31,681 nt of DNA, from NCBI GenBank assembly GCA_015039465.1, contig MU130573.1, forward strand, positions 52,217 through 83,897, given 5' to 3'. The notes beneath the pieces are model-generated. The model was not told the origin of the DNA. It searched no databases and saw only the letters and a program-made list of their open reading frames with translations. Position numbers and translations under genes: made by a program. The stretch's first letter is position 1; every line of letters starts with the position of its first letter. The stretch is from Phlegmacium glaucopus. Its lineage: Eukaryota > Basidiomycota > Agaricomycetes > Agaricales > Cortinariaceae. Shown here one piece after another: positions 1-8,780 of the stretch.

Positions 1-1798
1 TATACTGAAATTGAAGGTGATCATGGAGGTGCTAATTTGGCTTCAGTAATTCTTCAGGTGGCAGATAGATATAATATTTGGAATAAGGTAAGTCTATATT
101 ATTCTATTTAATTCTTATTCTTATAATTCTCTCTCATAGCTTGGCTGGGGTACATCTGACAATGCATCGCCTAATGATAAGGCAATGAAGGTACTTGAAT
201 GTGTGCTTGATAAGCCTGGAAGGCAATGGAAAGCTCGTTATAGACGTGTACAGTAAGTTATTTTACATTGATTAGGGATGTTAAGTTTAAAACAAGGAAG
301 TCACGTCGGAGTTACTCCGGAACGGAACCGGAACAGTAACCCGGAAAGGACGTTGGCCTCAGCGTGTGTGCTGTGCCGCCCAGCTCCTAAGGTGTCCTGA
401 TTTCGGAACGGAAGAAGAAGTAATAAGATGGAAGACCTCAGTGACTTAGAGGACAAACAAGAGGAGGAAACAAAGTTGATATTCGAACTAAGGGAAAACA
501 TACAAGTTCGACTACTTTAAATATAAAAGGAATTGCAACCGAAATATAAAATAACAAATATAAGTGCTGCGTTCTACTCCCGGAAAAGGTCCTGCATTCT
601 TAGGTGAATAATCCATGGCTGGTGTGCTGACTGATAGTGGGAAAGTGATGACAAAGGAATAGTTGTTATGACGAAGGTGTGGTAAGGGGTTTGGGATATC
701 GTCGGAAGAGTCGGAATGATACGGAGAAGTCTCGGAGTCGGACGTAGGAGGAGTAGAGTCGGAGACAAGGGAAAGTACTGGAACGGAGTACGGACTACCG
801 GAAACGACTCCGTCGGAGTCGGACCGGAGTAACATGTGACGGAATGTAACAAGGGATGGATAAATCTAATAAATCATTTATATTGTTAGATGCATGGAGC
901 ACACAGTTGCTCTTGGTGCATGTTCATTTCTTGATGAAGTAAGTCCCCACCTTCCAAGAAACAAAAAAAGTACTGCTGGTGGTACTGTTACTGTTGAAGA
1001 TATTGATGATGAGGATGAGGTCAATGATGAGGCTGATGAGGACTGGACTCTTGATTGGGATGCTCTTGATATGCTTTCTGATAATGAAGCAGTTGATGAA
1101 GCTATTGAATTTGAGCCTGGTGATGTTTTGGGGAAGGCACTTGCATTGATTACTCAGGTATGTGATTCAAACAACATCAAGTTGAATTATTACTAACACT
1201 ATATTAGATCCGTTCATCTCCTCAGGCAAAGAGTTACTTTGCAAAAGTGTGTGTTGAGGAGGGTTTGAAACCTCTTGAACTTATAAAATGGGTTCGCACT
1301 CGATGGGGTTCCATGTTTGACCTTATTGATCGACTCATTCTTGATAAACGAGTAAGCCTTCTACTACTAATTTATATCATATTTATATCTGATTATTCAA
1401 GGCTGTCAATAAATTCTGCCTTGTAGCAGATACCTGTGGACAGGTTCCTAAACTGCAGAACAAAGCTTACTCAGACTATTATTTAACATCAGCAGAGTGG
1501 ACCTTGCTGGAATTAATGAGAGAAGTTCTTCAGGTCCATTTTATTTTTAATATCATCACTTGTTGTCTAATTTTGTAATTTTAGGAACCCCGAGATGCAC
1601 AAGCATCCTTTTCATCTGAAACTGCTCCTACTGTTTGGCGTACTATTCCAATTCTAGAATGCCTTCAAGAACATTGGGAAATTATGGCAAAAACCTCAAA
1701 ATTTCGGCCTGTGAAACTGGCAATTGAGAAAGGATTGGCCAAATTAAATAAATGGTATAAGGCTATTGATGAGACTGATGTATATTTTATCTGCTTGG
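1..1798 (+). pseudogene. hAT-superfamily transposase fragment with introns
   Basis: The central part of a cut-and-paste hAT transposase, open at the window start. Exons that keep one frame are 1-87, 140-252, 890-1157, 1226-1351, 1402-1533 and 1585-1798, joined by GT..AG introns. Visible hAT landmarks are LGWGTSDNAS (region of the second catalytic Asp), a C-M-E-H-T-V block corresponding to the C..H motif, TRWGSMFDLIDR, and EWTLLELM. An acidic stretch rich in D and E lies in exon 890-1157. The N-terminal zinc finger lies outside the window. The catalytic Glu region and the hATC dimerisation domain are missing because element B begins at 1801, just after DVYFICL. The 253-889 intron is oversized because it holds a solo LTR. 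I saw no internal stop in the joined exons, so the visible exons look fairly young. Family assignment is confident; activity is ruled out by the truncation. Confidence 0.85.
279..851 (+). mobile_element. Solo LTR, family A, copy 1 (inside hAT intron)
   Basis: A 573-bp unit starting TGTTAAG and ending TGTAACA, flanked by the 5-bp duplication AGGGA at 274-278 and 852-856. TG..CA ends with a 5-bp TSD and no coding content indicate a solo LTR of a retrotransposon. It lies inside a hAT intron: removing it leaves an ordinary intron of about 60 nt with GTAAGT and TTAG ends. It is rich in CGGA/TCCG motifs near its 3' end. Minus-strand open frames across it are fortuitous. Two more copies are at 4465-5032 (minus) and 17885-18444. 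Confidence 0.85.
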
Positions 1799-1800
1799 GT

Positions 1801-2814
1801 GAGGTCTTTACACTAAGCCACTAATTCCAATCGGATTCCAATCGGACTAATCGGAGTCCGATCGGATTCCAAGCAGTCCGATCGGACTCAAATTTGGCTG
1901 GAGCACCAGCCATTTTCAAATTTTGAGTCCGAGCCCAGTCCGAGTTCAGTCCGAGTAAATTGCTCGGACTACTCGGAATCTGATCGGACTTACTCAGACT
2001 TAGTGTATTCTTATCAGATCTGTCACTAAGATTAGTCCAAGTAAATTGCTTAGACTACTTGTTTGTACCCATGTTTGTACCCATGTTTGTCCTCTTCCCA
2101 CACAGACCATTGGTCACATGATCACAGATAAGCATGATTTCAAGCATATGGTGGGTCAGGGTAGATTACATAAGATTCCAAAAAAGGAAATTTTTTAAAG
2201 ATGGTAGAGAATTGTTTTAGGACCCTGAATATGTTTAAATTATATTAATAGCAGCTCTCCTTATTGAGAAAATTGCAAAATACTTTCCTGGACGCGGCGG
2301 TTAAACATTCTATATGAAAATTTGAGGTCTTTGCTGTGATCCACCAGATCTGATCAGATCTGAGCAGATTTGGCAGGCATTCTGAGCAGATCTGAGCAGA
2401 ATGGAAACTATATACCTCCCTAACCTTAATAAAACCCTAACCAAACCTTAACCCAAACCTTAACCAAACCTTAACCAAACCTTAACACAAACCTTAACCA
2501 AACCTTAGATAGTAGGATCCACTCAGATCTACATATCTCAGATCTGATGTGATTTAATCCAGATGGTCAATGCACCAGGATGCACTAAAGGTGTCAAAAT
2601 CATTTTTCCTGATGCAGTCCAAGTTCAGTCCGAGCTGAGTCCAAGCTGAGTCCGAGTCCAAGTAATTTTTTACTTGGACTCGGACTCAGCTCGGACTCAG
2701 CTCGGACTGAACTCGGACTGAACTCGGACTGACTCGGACTGAACTCGGACTTTTGATGTTTTTACTCGGACTACTCGGATTCTGATCGGACTGGTGGGTG
2801 AGTGTAAAGTCTTG
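1801..2814 (+). mobile_element. Non-autonomous DNA element, family B, copy 1
   Basis: Ends are GAGGTCTTTACACT on the left and, as reverse complement of the right end, CAAGACTTTACACT, followed on both sides by CCAC-containing sequence. The interior has dense AGTCCGAGT/ACTCGGACT motifs, a segment starting at 2324 that resembles the separate small element at 13508, an AACCTTAACCAAACC array, and a long hairpin. There is no coding capacity. A second copy is at 21836-22736. The CTTTAC-type ends resemble those of the 5414-5894 element, which has an 8-bp TSD, so a hAT-mobilised MITE is likely. No TSD is seen here: the left flank is hAT and the right flank is copia. Confidence 0.7.
2616..2720. repeat. 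Long near-perfect hairpin in element B
   Basis: Two arms of about 50 bp made of CAAGCTGAGTCCGAGTCC-type sequence meet around a short T-rich centre near 2667. Only about two C/T mismatches are visible between the arms. The same hairpin occurs in the other B copy at about 22569-22672. Confidence 0.75.
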
Positions 2815-3012
2815 GATTGGGAGATCGAACATATTGACGTGAAAAGCGCTTACCTAAATGCGCCTCTCAATGAAACGGTTTATATGAAAGCACCACGTGG
2901 AGTCGTGAAGCCTGGACAGGAGGGGAAGGTGCTGAGGCTGCTGAAGGGGTTGTATGGCCTAAAACAAGCAGGAAGAGGGTGGTATAAGGAAATGAGCAAA
3001 GTGTTTTTGTGT
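2815..3012 (+). pseudogene. Ty1/copia reverse transcriptase fragment (copia-1)
   Basis: Encodes DWEIEHIDVKSAYLNAPL, then LKGLYGLKQAGRGWYKEM, the hallmark N-terminal half of a Ty1/copia reverse transcriptase (the D in DVKSAYL is the first catalytic Asp). It has no gag, protease or integrase upstream because element B abuts it directly at 2814. It stops matching after MSKVF at about 3012, where unrelated repeat DNA begins. The rest of the reverse transcriptase probably resumes at 6279, so this is likely the first half of a copia copy opened by about 3.3 kb of later insertions. The corresponding part of copia-3 at 28964-29115 is clearly related. Confidence 0.85.
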
Positions 3013-4464
3013 TACATTCCATTGATATGATTTGAATTTGCTTTACTTGGTAATCAAAGGATTACTGTTTTAGAAATTGTCTACAACAAATCCAGAACCA
3101 GTAACCTTAATGACCAACAAACTCTGTTTTTGTGCAAGTTGGGGTTTCCTTGAAAGTATAACCAGTATACTCTTGAATAAAACAGCAATACACTTTTTAA
3201 AGTCCAAATTGTTCTGGACTATGATTCAAGTTTAAAGTCCAAATTTCTCTAGACTATGATTCTTATAACAAGTTTATAGTCCAATTTCTTAGACTATTAT
3301 ATAGTGCTTTTTGATAGAACAAAGGCAAGTCCCTATAGGATTTAATATCCTTTGTCTATATGATAACCAATTTTGGTAATTCAAAGACAAGCCCCTTTAG
3401 GGATTAATATTCTTTGACTATCCACAACAAATGATTTAAAGTCCCAAAGGCAGACTGTGAAACAGCTTTATAGTACAAGGATTTCTCCTCAGACTCTGAC
3501 AAAGGATTTAATATCCTTGCTTCCAAGACAAGTCCCTAAAGGATTTAATATTCTTGGTTTACACAGAACAAAGGTAAGCCCCTTTAGGATTCAATACCCT
3601 TTGAACTGAGTGAAGCAAAGCAAGTCCACTTGTAATTCCAATTCTAACTTGTGCCAATTCAGAGTGCTGAAACTTGGGAAAGAAAGGAAGAGTGCAAATT
3701 CACTAATGTTATTGTTACTTTCTGGTTACTTTTATACATAAATGAGAAACAAAATTAGGTAAGAGTCTGTGATGTGATGTCTATGTTTTATGATTACTGA
3801 TGCTATTTTATGATGTCATGTCCTTGTTTTTGATGATAAATCCTGTGTTATGATGATGATGTCTTGTTTCTAGATGACTGATCATTGTTTTATGATGTCA
3901 TGTCTTGTTTCTAGATGATAAATCCTTGTTTTATGATATCATGCCTTGTTTTAAGATGACTGATCATGGTTTTATGATGTCATATGTTTCATGATGTCAT
4001 AAATGTCACAAATGTCACAAATATGTCACAAATATGTTACAAATTTCACAATAATGTGACAAAATGTTACATGATGTCACAAATGTGTCACAAATGTTTC
4101 ACTGTTTCAGGAACTTTATTGATGTTTACTGATATCTTCCTAGGACTTGTATGACAAATTCCTTCACAGTTGTAGACTTGATAGTTACTTTAGATTGCAA
4201 GTTGTTCATTTGACCATTATGGATTTTTGTTATGGTTATAGTCTGAACTTTTTGTAGTGTTATTTTACAGTAGATCAATTCAGATCATAGTTATCTGCTG
4301 ATTAACATTCAATACTTTGCAATTTCCAGTTTAATCAACAAGTGTAGTCAACACTTTTGACCCTTACACTATCAATTTGTAGTTTAATTCATGGTTGGGT
4401 TATTGATCTTTTTGATTCAATTGAAGAATAATATTATGAAAAAATGAATAATCCATAGGTATTC
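3013..4464. repeat. Gene-free repeat tract interrupting copia-1
   Basis: No credible open frame. Three local repeat families are visible. GTCCAAATTNCTNGACTATG recurs about three times in 3200-3300. AAGYCCCTTTAGGATTTAATA-like units recur about five times in 3325-3605, several with a palindromic GGATTTAATATCC core. TGATGTCATGTCTTGTTT-like units fill 3770-3970, followed by TGTCACAAATA units to about 4110. The tract might be the remains of one long LTR beginning TGTGTTACA near 3012, but no TSD or matching end was identified. Confidence 0.5.
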
Positions 4465-5032
4465 AGTTTTCAGTCCTATCACCATCATACATTACTCTGG
4501 TCCAACTCCGACGGAGTTGTTTCTGGTAGTCCATACTCCTTTTCAGTACTCTCCCTTGTCTCCAGTTCTACTCTACCTACGTCCGACTCCGAGACTTTTC
4601 CGTATCATTCCGACTCTTCCGACGTCACTCCAAACTCATTACCACTTCTTCACCACTACCACTATTCTTTGTCATCATCTTTTCCACCATCAGTCAGCAT
4701 ACCCGCCATGGATTATTCACCCAAAAATGCAGGACCTTTCTGGGAGCAGAACGCAGCACTTATATTTATCTTTTATATTTCGGTTGCTATTCCTTTATTT
4801 ATTTAAGTACTCGTAACTTGTATATTTTCCCTCAGTTCAAATATCAACTTTGTTTCCTCCTCTTGTTTGTCCTCTAAGTCACTGAGGTCTTCTGTCTTAT
4901 TCCTTCTTCTTCCATTCCAAAATCAGGACACCTTAGGAGCTGGGCGGCACAGCACACACGCTGAGGCCAATGTCCTTTCCACTTACTGTTCCGGAGTAAC
5001 TCCGACGTGACTTCCTTGTTTTAAACTTAACA
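4465..5032 (-). mobile_element. Solo LTR, family A, copy 2 (inverted)
   Basis: Reverse-complement match to the 279-851 unit along most of its length. The TGTTAAGTTTAAAACAAGG end lies at 5032. The opposite end is degraded (around 4465-4475) and no TSD is recognisable. Many CpG positions present in copy 1 are TpG or CpA here. The plus-strand open frame 4517-4816 is an accident of low-complexity sequence. Confidence 0.75.
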
Positions 5033-5413
5033 TTTTGCATGATATGGGGTTTAAATGTTCGGCTATAGATCATTCCGTTGATGTACCTGCGGTGGGGACA
5101 GACCGCAAGTAGTATGTAGTTCGTGGGGTTGATGTAGTTCTCTTCAATAGGTGAAAGTGAGGTTTTATGAGGGTGTGAAGGTTCGCTTTAAAGTGCGAGA
5201 TAATGCGCAGAAAAAGCGAAGTTAGCAGGATGATTTTTGAGGAGTGCAAGGGTAGCTTAGTACGACATTCCAAAGGTGGGATCAAAAGTGTGGTAATTTT
5301 GTCCGTCCTCCTCCTTTGTTACCCTACTTGCTACTGCTAATAATATAGTAACTAGCAATAGCTAAGTGTGGAAAGGTGAAACAGGAATGCAAAATGTGGG
5401 TTAAAGCGGAGTC
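5033..5413. other. Unassigned spacer between repeats
   Basis: No recognisable gene, repeat or element end. Short open frames exist on the minus strand, with no recognisable motif. It carries the left copy of the 8-bp duplication GCGGAGTC (5406-5413). Confidence 0.4.
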
Positions 5414-5894
5414 CAGTACTTTACCCTCCCCCACACATTCCGCTCGGATCCAAGCAGATTCCAAGCAGGTCCGAGCAGATTCCGAGCAGATTCCAAGCAG
5501 ATTTCGAGCAGATTCCAAGTGGATCTAAGCAAATAAGACACAAATTTATTGGGAAAATACTTCTGTTAAGGTTTTGTTAAGGTTTTGTTAAGGTTTTGTT
5601 AAGGTTTTTGTTAAGGTTTTGTTAAGGTTTTGTTAAGGTTTTGTTAAGGTTTTTGTTAAGGTTGTGTTAAGGTTAGGGAGGTATATAGTTTGTTAAGGTT
5701 TTATTAAGGTTTTGTTAAGGTTTTGTTAGGGCTTTGTTAAGGTTAGGGAGGTATATAGGTTCCATTCCTAGCAGTCCGAGCAAATTCCGCTCGGAATACA
5801 CTCAAAAAGTGCTCGGATCCGCTCGGATCCGCTCGGAATATGGTTGGATCCGAGCAGATTCCGCTCGGAATGTGTGGGGGAGAGTAAAGACCTC
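5414..5894. mobile_element. Small non-autonomous DNA element (hAT-like MITE)
   Basis: 481 bp flanked by perfect 8-bp duplications GCGGAGTC (5406-5413 and 5895-5902). Terminal inverted repeats start CAGTACTTTACC on the left and, reverse complemented, GAGGTCTTTACT on the right, and share CTCCCCCACACATTCCG plus GCTCGGA-type motifs, about 35 bp with few mismatches. The interior is TCCGAGCAGATTCC repeats around a TTAAGGTTTTG array. There is no coding potential. The 8-bp TSD and CTTTAC ends fit hAT-type mobilisation and tie it to element B. Confidence 0.8.
5568..5752. repeat. TTAAGGTTTTG minisatellite
   Basis: About fifteen units of 11-12 bp (GTTAAGGTTTT), some broken by GGTTAGGGAGGTATATAG. The reverse complement of the same motif (AACCTTAACCAAACC) appears in elements B at about 2420 and 22410 and in the half element at 13620-13685. 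It is telomere-like in flavour but internal to transposons. Confidence 0.8.
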
Positions 5895-6044
5895 GCGGAG
5901 TCACATGGATCCGGTAAATTGGTAATGAAACATAGGAGATAAGAGCCAAATAAAGGAGACAAGATAAAAATAAAGGTGATGAGTAATACAGTCACCTGAG
6001 TGACCTTTGTTTGAGTCATGTTTAATGATTGCTAGAACAGCTGG

Positions 6045-6225
6045 CAACTGCGAATGATAATGCGAATGTTGGTGATGACTGCAAGCATCTGCAATGATCT
6101 GCAAGTGTTCTGCAATGAGCTGCGAGTATGTGCGAGTATGTGCGATGACCTGCGATGACCTGCGATGATCTGCAAGTATCCGCAACGATATGTGAGCATC
6201 CGCGAGTATACTGCAAAGGTTGTGA
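6045..6225. repeat. Degenerate TGCGATGACC-like minisatellite
   Basis: Roughly fifteen imperfect units of 10-12 bp built on CTGCRATGAYCTGC / GTGCGAGTAT. Two adjacent exact TGCGATGACC units occur at about 6141-6160. It lies between the 5414 MITE and the resumption of copia pol. Open frames on either strand here are products of the repeat. Confidence 0.65.
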
Positions 6226-6278
6226 AACCGCGAAAATGGTGCGTTTACATCCCTAGACATCTCCTGGGTCCTATCACC

Positions 6279-7309
6279 GTTTTCTATCGACAGTCAGGAG
6301 ACGAGCACACAGTTGTTGCTGTAGCGACCAACAATATGGCAGTCACCTCCAAACGAAAGGAAGATGCTAAAAGTTCAAAGCGAGCATCAAAAAGCACTGG
6401 GACATAACGGATAACGGACCTATCAGCTGGTTCCTTGGTTTTGAAATCAAACGAGACTGAGCATCTAGAATGATATCAATAAATCAATCTGCATACATTG
6501 AATCCATGGTAGAAAAATTCCGACTCACAAATGCTAAGCTGGTATCGACACCTATGGACCCGGGAGTTCAACTGACTGTTGAGCAGGGACCGTCTACGCC
6601 TAATCAATCCACAAAAATGCAAGGAGTCCCGTATGCAGAAGCTGTAGGCAGTCTGCTATGGGCTGTTGTTGTTGTCTTGAGACCGGATGTGGCATTTGCT
6701 GTAGGCGTATTATCGCAATTTATACAAAATCCTGGAAAGGTACACTGGGAGGCGTTAAAACGGGTCATTGTGTATCTTGGATGCACGAAAAATTTATGGC
6801 TCACCTTTGGTGGTAAAGCAAATACCCTAGTTGAGGGTTTCTGTGATGCAGATTAGGCAGAACAGAAGCATCGCCACTCAATTTTGGGCTATCCATTTCA
6901 TTTTGGACATGGAGCGATCTTGTGGAGTTTGAAGAAACAGCACATAATAGCTTTATCGAGTACCGAGGCCGAATACATTGCCCAGACGCATGCTGCAAAA
7001 GAGGGCTTGTGGCTTCGAAGCTTCATCAACAAGATCAGAGGTGGACAGGAGAAACCTATGATTATCAATTGTGATAATCAGGGAGCTATTGTGCTTGCAA
7101 AAGATAATAAGTTTCACTCACAAATGAAACACATCGATCTCAGGTATCACTTCATCCAGGAAGCTGTCGAAGACCAAAAGATCATCATCGACTACATCCC
7201 AACTGAAGAAAATGTATCGGATATATTTATGAAAGCACTAGCGCGCCCAAAATTCGTGGGCTTTGTTGAAAAGCTGGGGTTGGGGGAGATTAAGAAGAAC
7301 CATGTTTAA
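6279..7309 (+). pseudogene. Ty1/copia pol 3' part: RT C-terminus and RNase H (copia-1)
   Basis: Reverse transcriptase resumes at VFYRQSGDEHTVVAVAT and runs through ISINQSAYIESMVEKFRL, STPMDPG, LLWAVVVVLRPDVAFAVG and WLTFGG. RNase H follows with LSSTEAEYIAQTHAAKEG, INCDNQGAIVLAKDNKFH, KHIDLRYHFI and ENVSDIFMKALARPKF. It is inactive: the catalytic Asp-Asp position reads ATNNMA, there is a frameshift near 6405, an in-frame TGA at 6458-6460 and a TAG at 6854-6856 where copia-3 has Trp. The protein ends at 7309, about 120 bp before the LTR. Its closest relative in the window is copia-3. Confidence 0.9.
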
Positions 7310-7420
7310 ACTCAGTTGTAACAACAACAAGAAGTCTTATTGCTGATCGATAATGTGATCAGCACGTTTGTCATCACATGATGATCGTGCACACGATACG
7401 GATATCAACGGAGTCTAACT

Positions 7421-7430
7421 TGAGGGGGAG
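7421..7430 (+). promoter_or_regulatory. Polypurine tract of copia-1
   Basis: TGAGGGGGAG lies directly before the LTR start TGTTGAGG, the usual place of the plus-strand primer of LTR retrotransposons. The same sequence precedes the LTR of copia-3 at 30002-30011. Confidence 0.8.
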
Positions 7431-7739
7431 TGTTGAGGTATACGAGTTTTGACTCGTTGATTCATTCCTTAATCTTTTATTATCTTACATCTTATATCTT
7501 ATTGTTTCTTTAGTTTGTGTCACATTACGGTCACATTTATTAGTCACGGAGTTTACTGTAGCAAGTCTCAACTTTTACCAAAAGTTGAGACGTGAGTTCA
7601 TTCATTTACTATTTTAATTACTTTGTCTAACATATACCTAGTCACTATTTCATTGCTCTAGGTATAATAATTAATATACAACTTTTACCAAAAGTTGAGA
7701 CTCACTATTTCATTGCTCTAGCTGTGAAATATTGCAACA
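7431..7739 (+). mobile_element. 3' LTR of copia-1
   Basis: 309 bp, TGTTGAGG to TTGCAACA. It shares the layout of the other two copia LTRs: an early GAGTTTTGACTCG-like block, an inverted repeat GTCTCAACTTTT-ACC-AAAAGTTGAGAC at 7565-7591, and a late GCTCTAGCTG block. The hairpin and the GCTCTAG block are each repeated once more downstream, an internal duplication of about 110 bp. It abuts the Tc1/mariner remnant, so copia-1 probably inserted into that transposase gene. Confidence 0.85.
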
Positions 7740-7743
7740 TGAA

Positions 7744-7836
7744 ATACCAACAGAAACCTGCCAAAGACTTATAGGAAGCATGCCAAGGAGGATAGAGGCT
7801 GTTATTAAAGCAAAAGGAGGTCATACTAAGTACTAG
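7744..7836 (+). pseudogene. Tc1/mariner transposase C-terminus
   Basis: Thirty codons ending in TAG, reading IPTETCQRLIGSMPRRIEAV and then IKAKGGHTKY. This is the standard C-terminal end of Tc1-like DDE transposases (SMPRR..AVI.AKGG.TKY). The catalytic domain is absent, cut off by the copia LTR at 7739. Confidence 0.9.
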
Positions 7837-8065
7837 TTGAGAAAATAATGGAGGCTCACAAAACTGTCCCAATGACATATTAACTTATTTAATTAATTAC
7901 TCAACTAATTTGCATTGGAATCACGTGATCTTGGATCTTTTATAAAGGTGATATGTCCCCCTATAACATATTTAAATCTCAGAATCATAGCTTACATAAT
8001 TACTATGTTATAAATCAATTAGTCCAAAGCTACTTAACATTAGGACCGTTTTGTGAGCTACTGTA
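7837..8065. mobile_element. 3' terminal region of the Tc1/mariner element
   Basis: GGACCGTTTTGTGAGCTACTG ends in TA at 8064-8065. Just after the transposase stop, GCTCACAAAACTGTCC appears in inverted orientation, a subterminal copy of the same site. An inverted repeat with internal repeated sites and a TA boundary is typical of Tc1/mariner. The 5' end of the element is not in the window. Confidence 0.7.
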
Positions 8066-8144
8066 TGATGTGATTATATTATATGTTAGCATTGTCCATT
8101 TTGGAACATAAATACAAATCAGTGGTGTTATATATCCTCAAGGG

Positions 8145-8545
8145 TGTTAGGGCAACTGCAAGGTTGACTTAGTCAAGCTAGCAGGGGATCCAAAGTTAAT
8201 AATATTTTAAAGGGATATCTACAAGTGACTCACCTAGCAGGGGATCCAAAGAGGAAAGGATGAGGATCCCTGCTAGGCTGTGGGGTATTTAAGTACTAAT
8301 ATGGACATAACGGAGATATAAAATAAATAAAGGAATGATATGATAATAATTAATTAATTAATTAAGAAGTGGTGTGATGTGAAAAATAAAAATAAAGGAC
8401 GGAGCGAACTGGAGAGTCAGAGTCGGATCAGAGTTACGGAGTATCGGAGTAAACTAGTGGCGGAAGCGGAGTTGGACAGAAGGACAGAGGTCATCAGAAA
8501 GGCAGGATATATGAATCTAAGGTTGAAACGGAGTGTCCCCTAACA
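8145..8545 (+). mobile_element. Solo LTR, family D, copy 1
   Basis: 401 bp, TGTTAGGGCAACTGCAA to GTGTCCCCTAACA, with the 5-bp TSD AAGGG at 8140-8144 and 8546-8550. It contains three AGCAGGGGATCC-type words, a TTAATTAATTAATTAA run, and a CGGA-rich 3' third. A second copy with its own TSD is at 21066-21478. Confidence 0.85.
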
Positions 8546-8647
8546 AAGGGGTCCTGAGATCATATATGAGTAGAAATTAAGTGCCTATGGCCTAAGGATG
8601 GTCCTTGGACCATAAAATTTCCAATAATGGGTAAAATACAGACTGTA

Positions 8648-8772
8648 TAGCAGTTCTTCAGTTCAGTTCAGTTCAAACTAGTTCTTTAACAGTCAGTTCA
8701 GTTCAGGAAAAACCCAGTCAGTTTAGTTCTCAGTTCAGTAAAAAGTACTACTGAACTGAACTGAACTTTGGC
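8648..8772. repeat. TTCAG-repeat inverted-repeat element
   Basis: CAGTTCAGTTCAGTTC near the left end is matched by GAACTGAACTGAAC on the right, with further CAGTTCAG copies between. It looks like a tiny MITE or the arms of one. No TSD was assigned. Confidence 0.5.
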
Positions 8773-8780
8773 ATCACTAA

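Noticed and set aside
512..852. Minus-strand open frames across LTR family A (also 4517-4816)
   Set aside because: They follow low-complexity TCC/CGGA sequence inside a solo LTR, are not conserved among the three copies, and lack any motif.
2794..2814. Start codon at 2794 as a genuine start of the RT fragment
   Set aside because: The first codons lie in the terminal repeat of element B. Copia homology begins at about 2815.
5568..5752. Telomeric repeat tract
   Set aside because: The TTAAGGTTTTG unit differs from fungal TTAGGG and lies inside an element bounded by inverted repeats and an 8-bp TSD, so it is an internal minisatellite.
6045..6225. CRISPR-like array
   Set aside because: Units are 10-12 bp, degenerate, with no spacers, and the sequence is eukaryotic.
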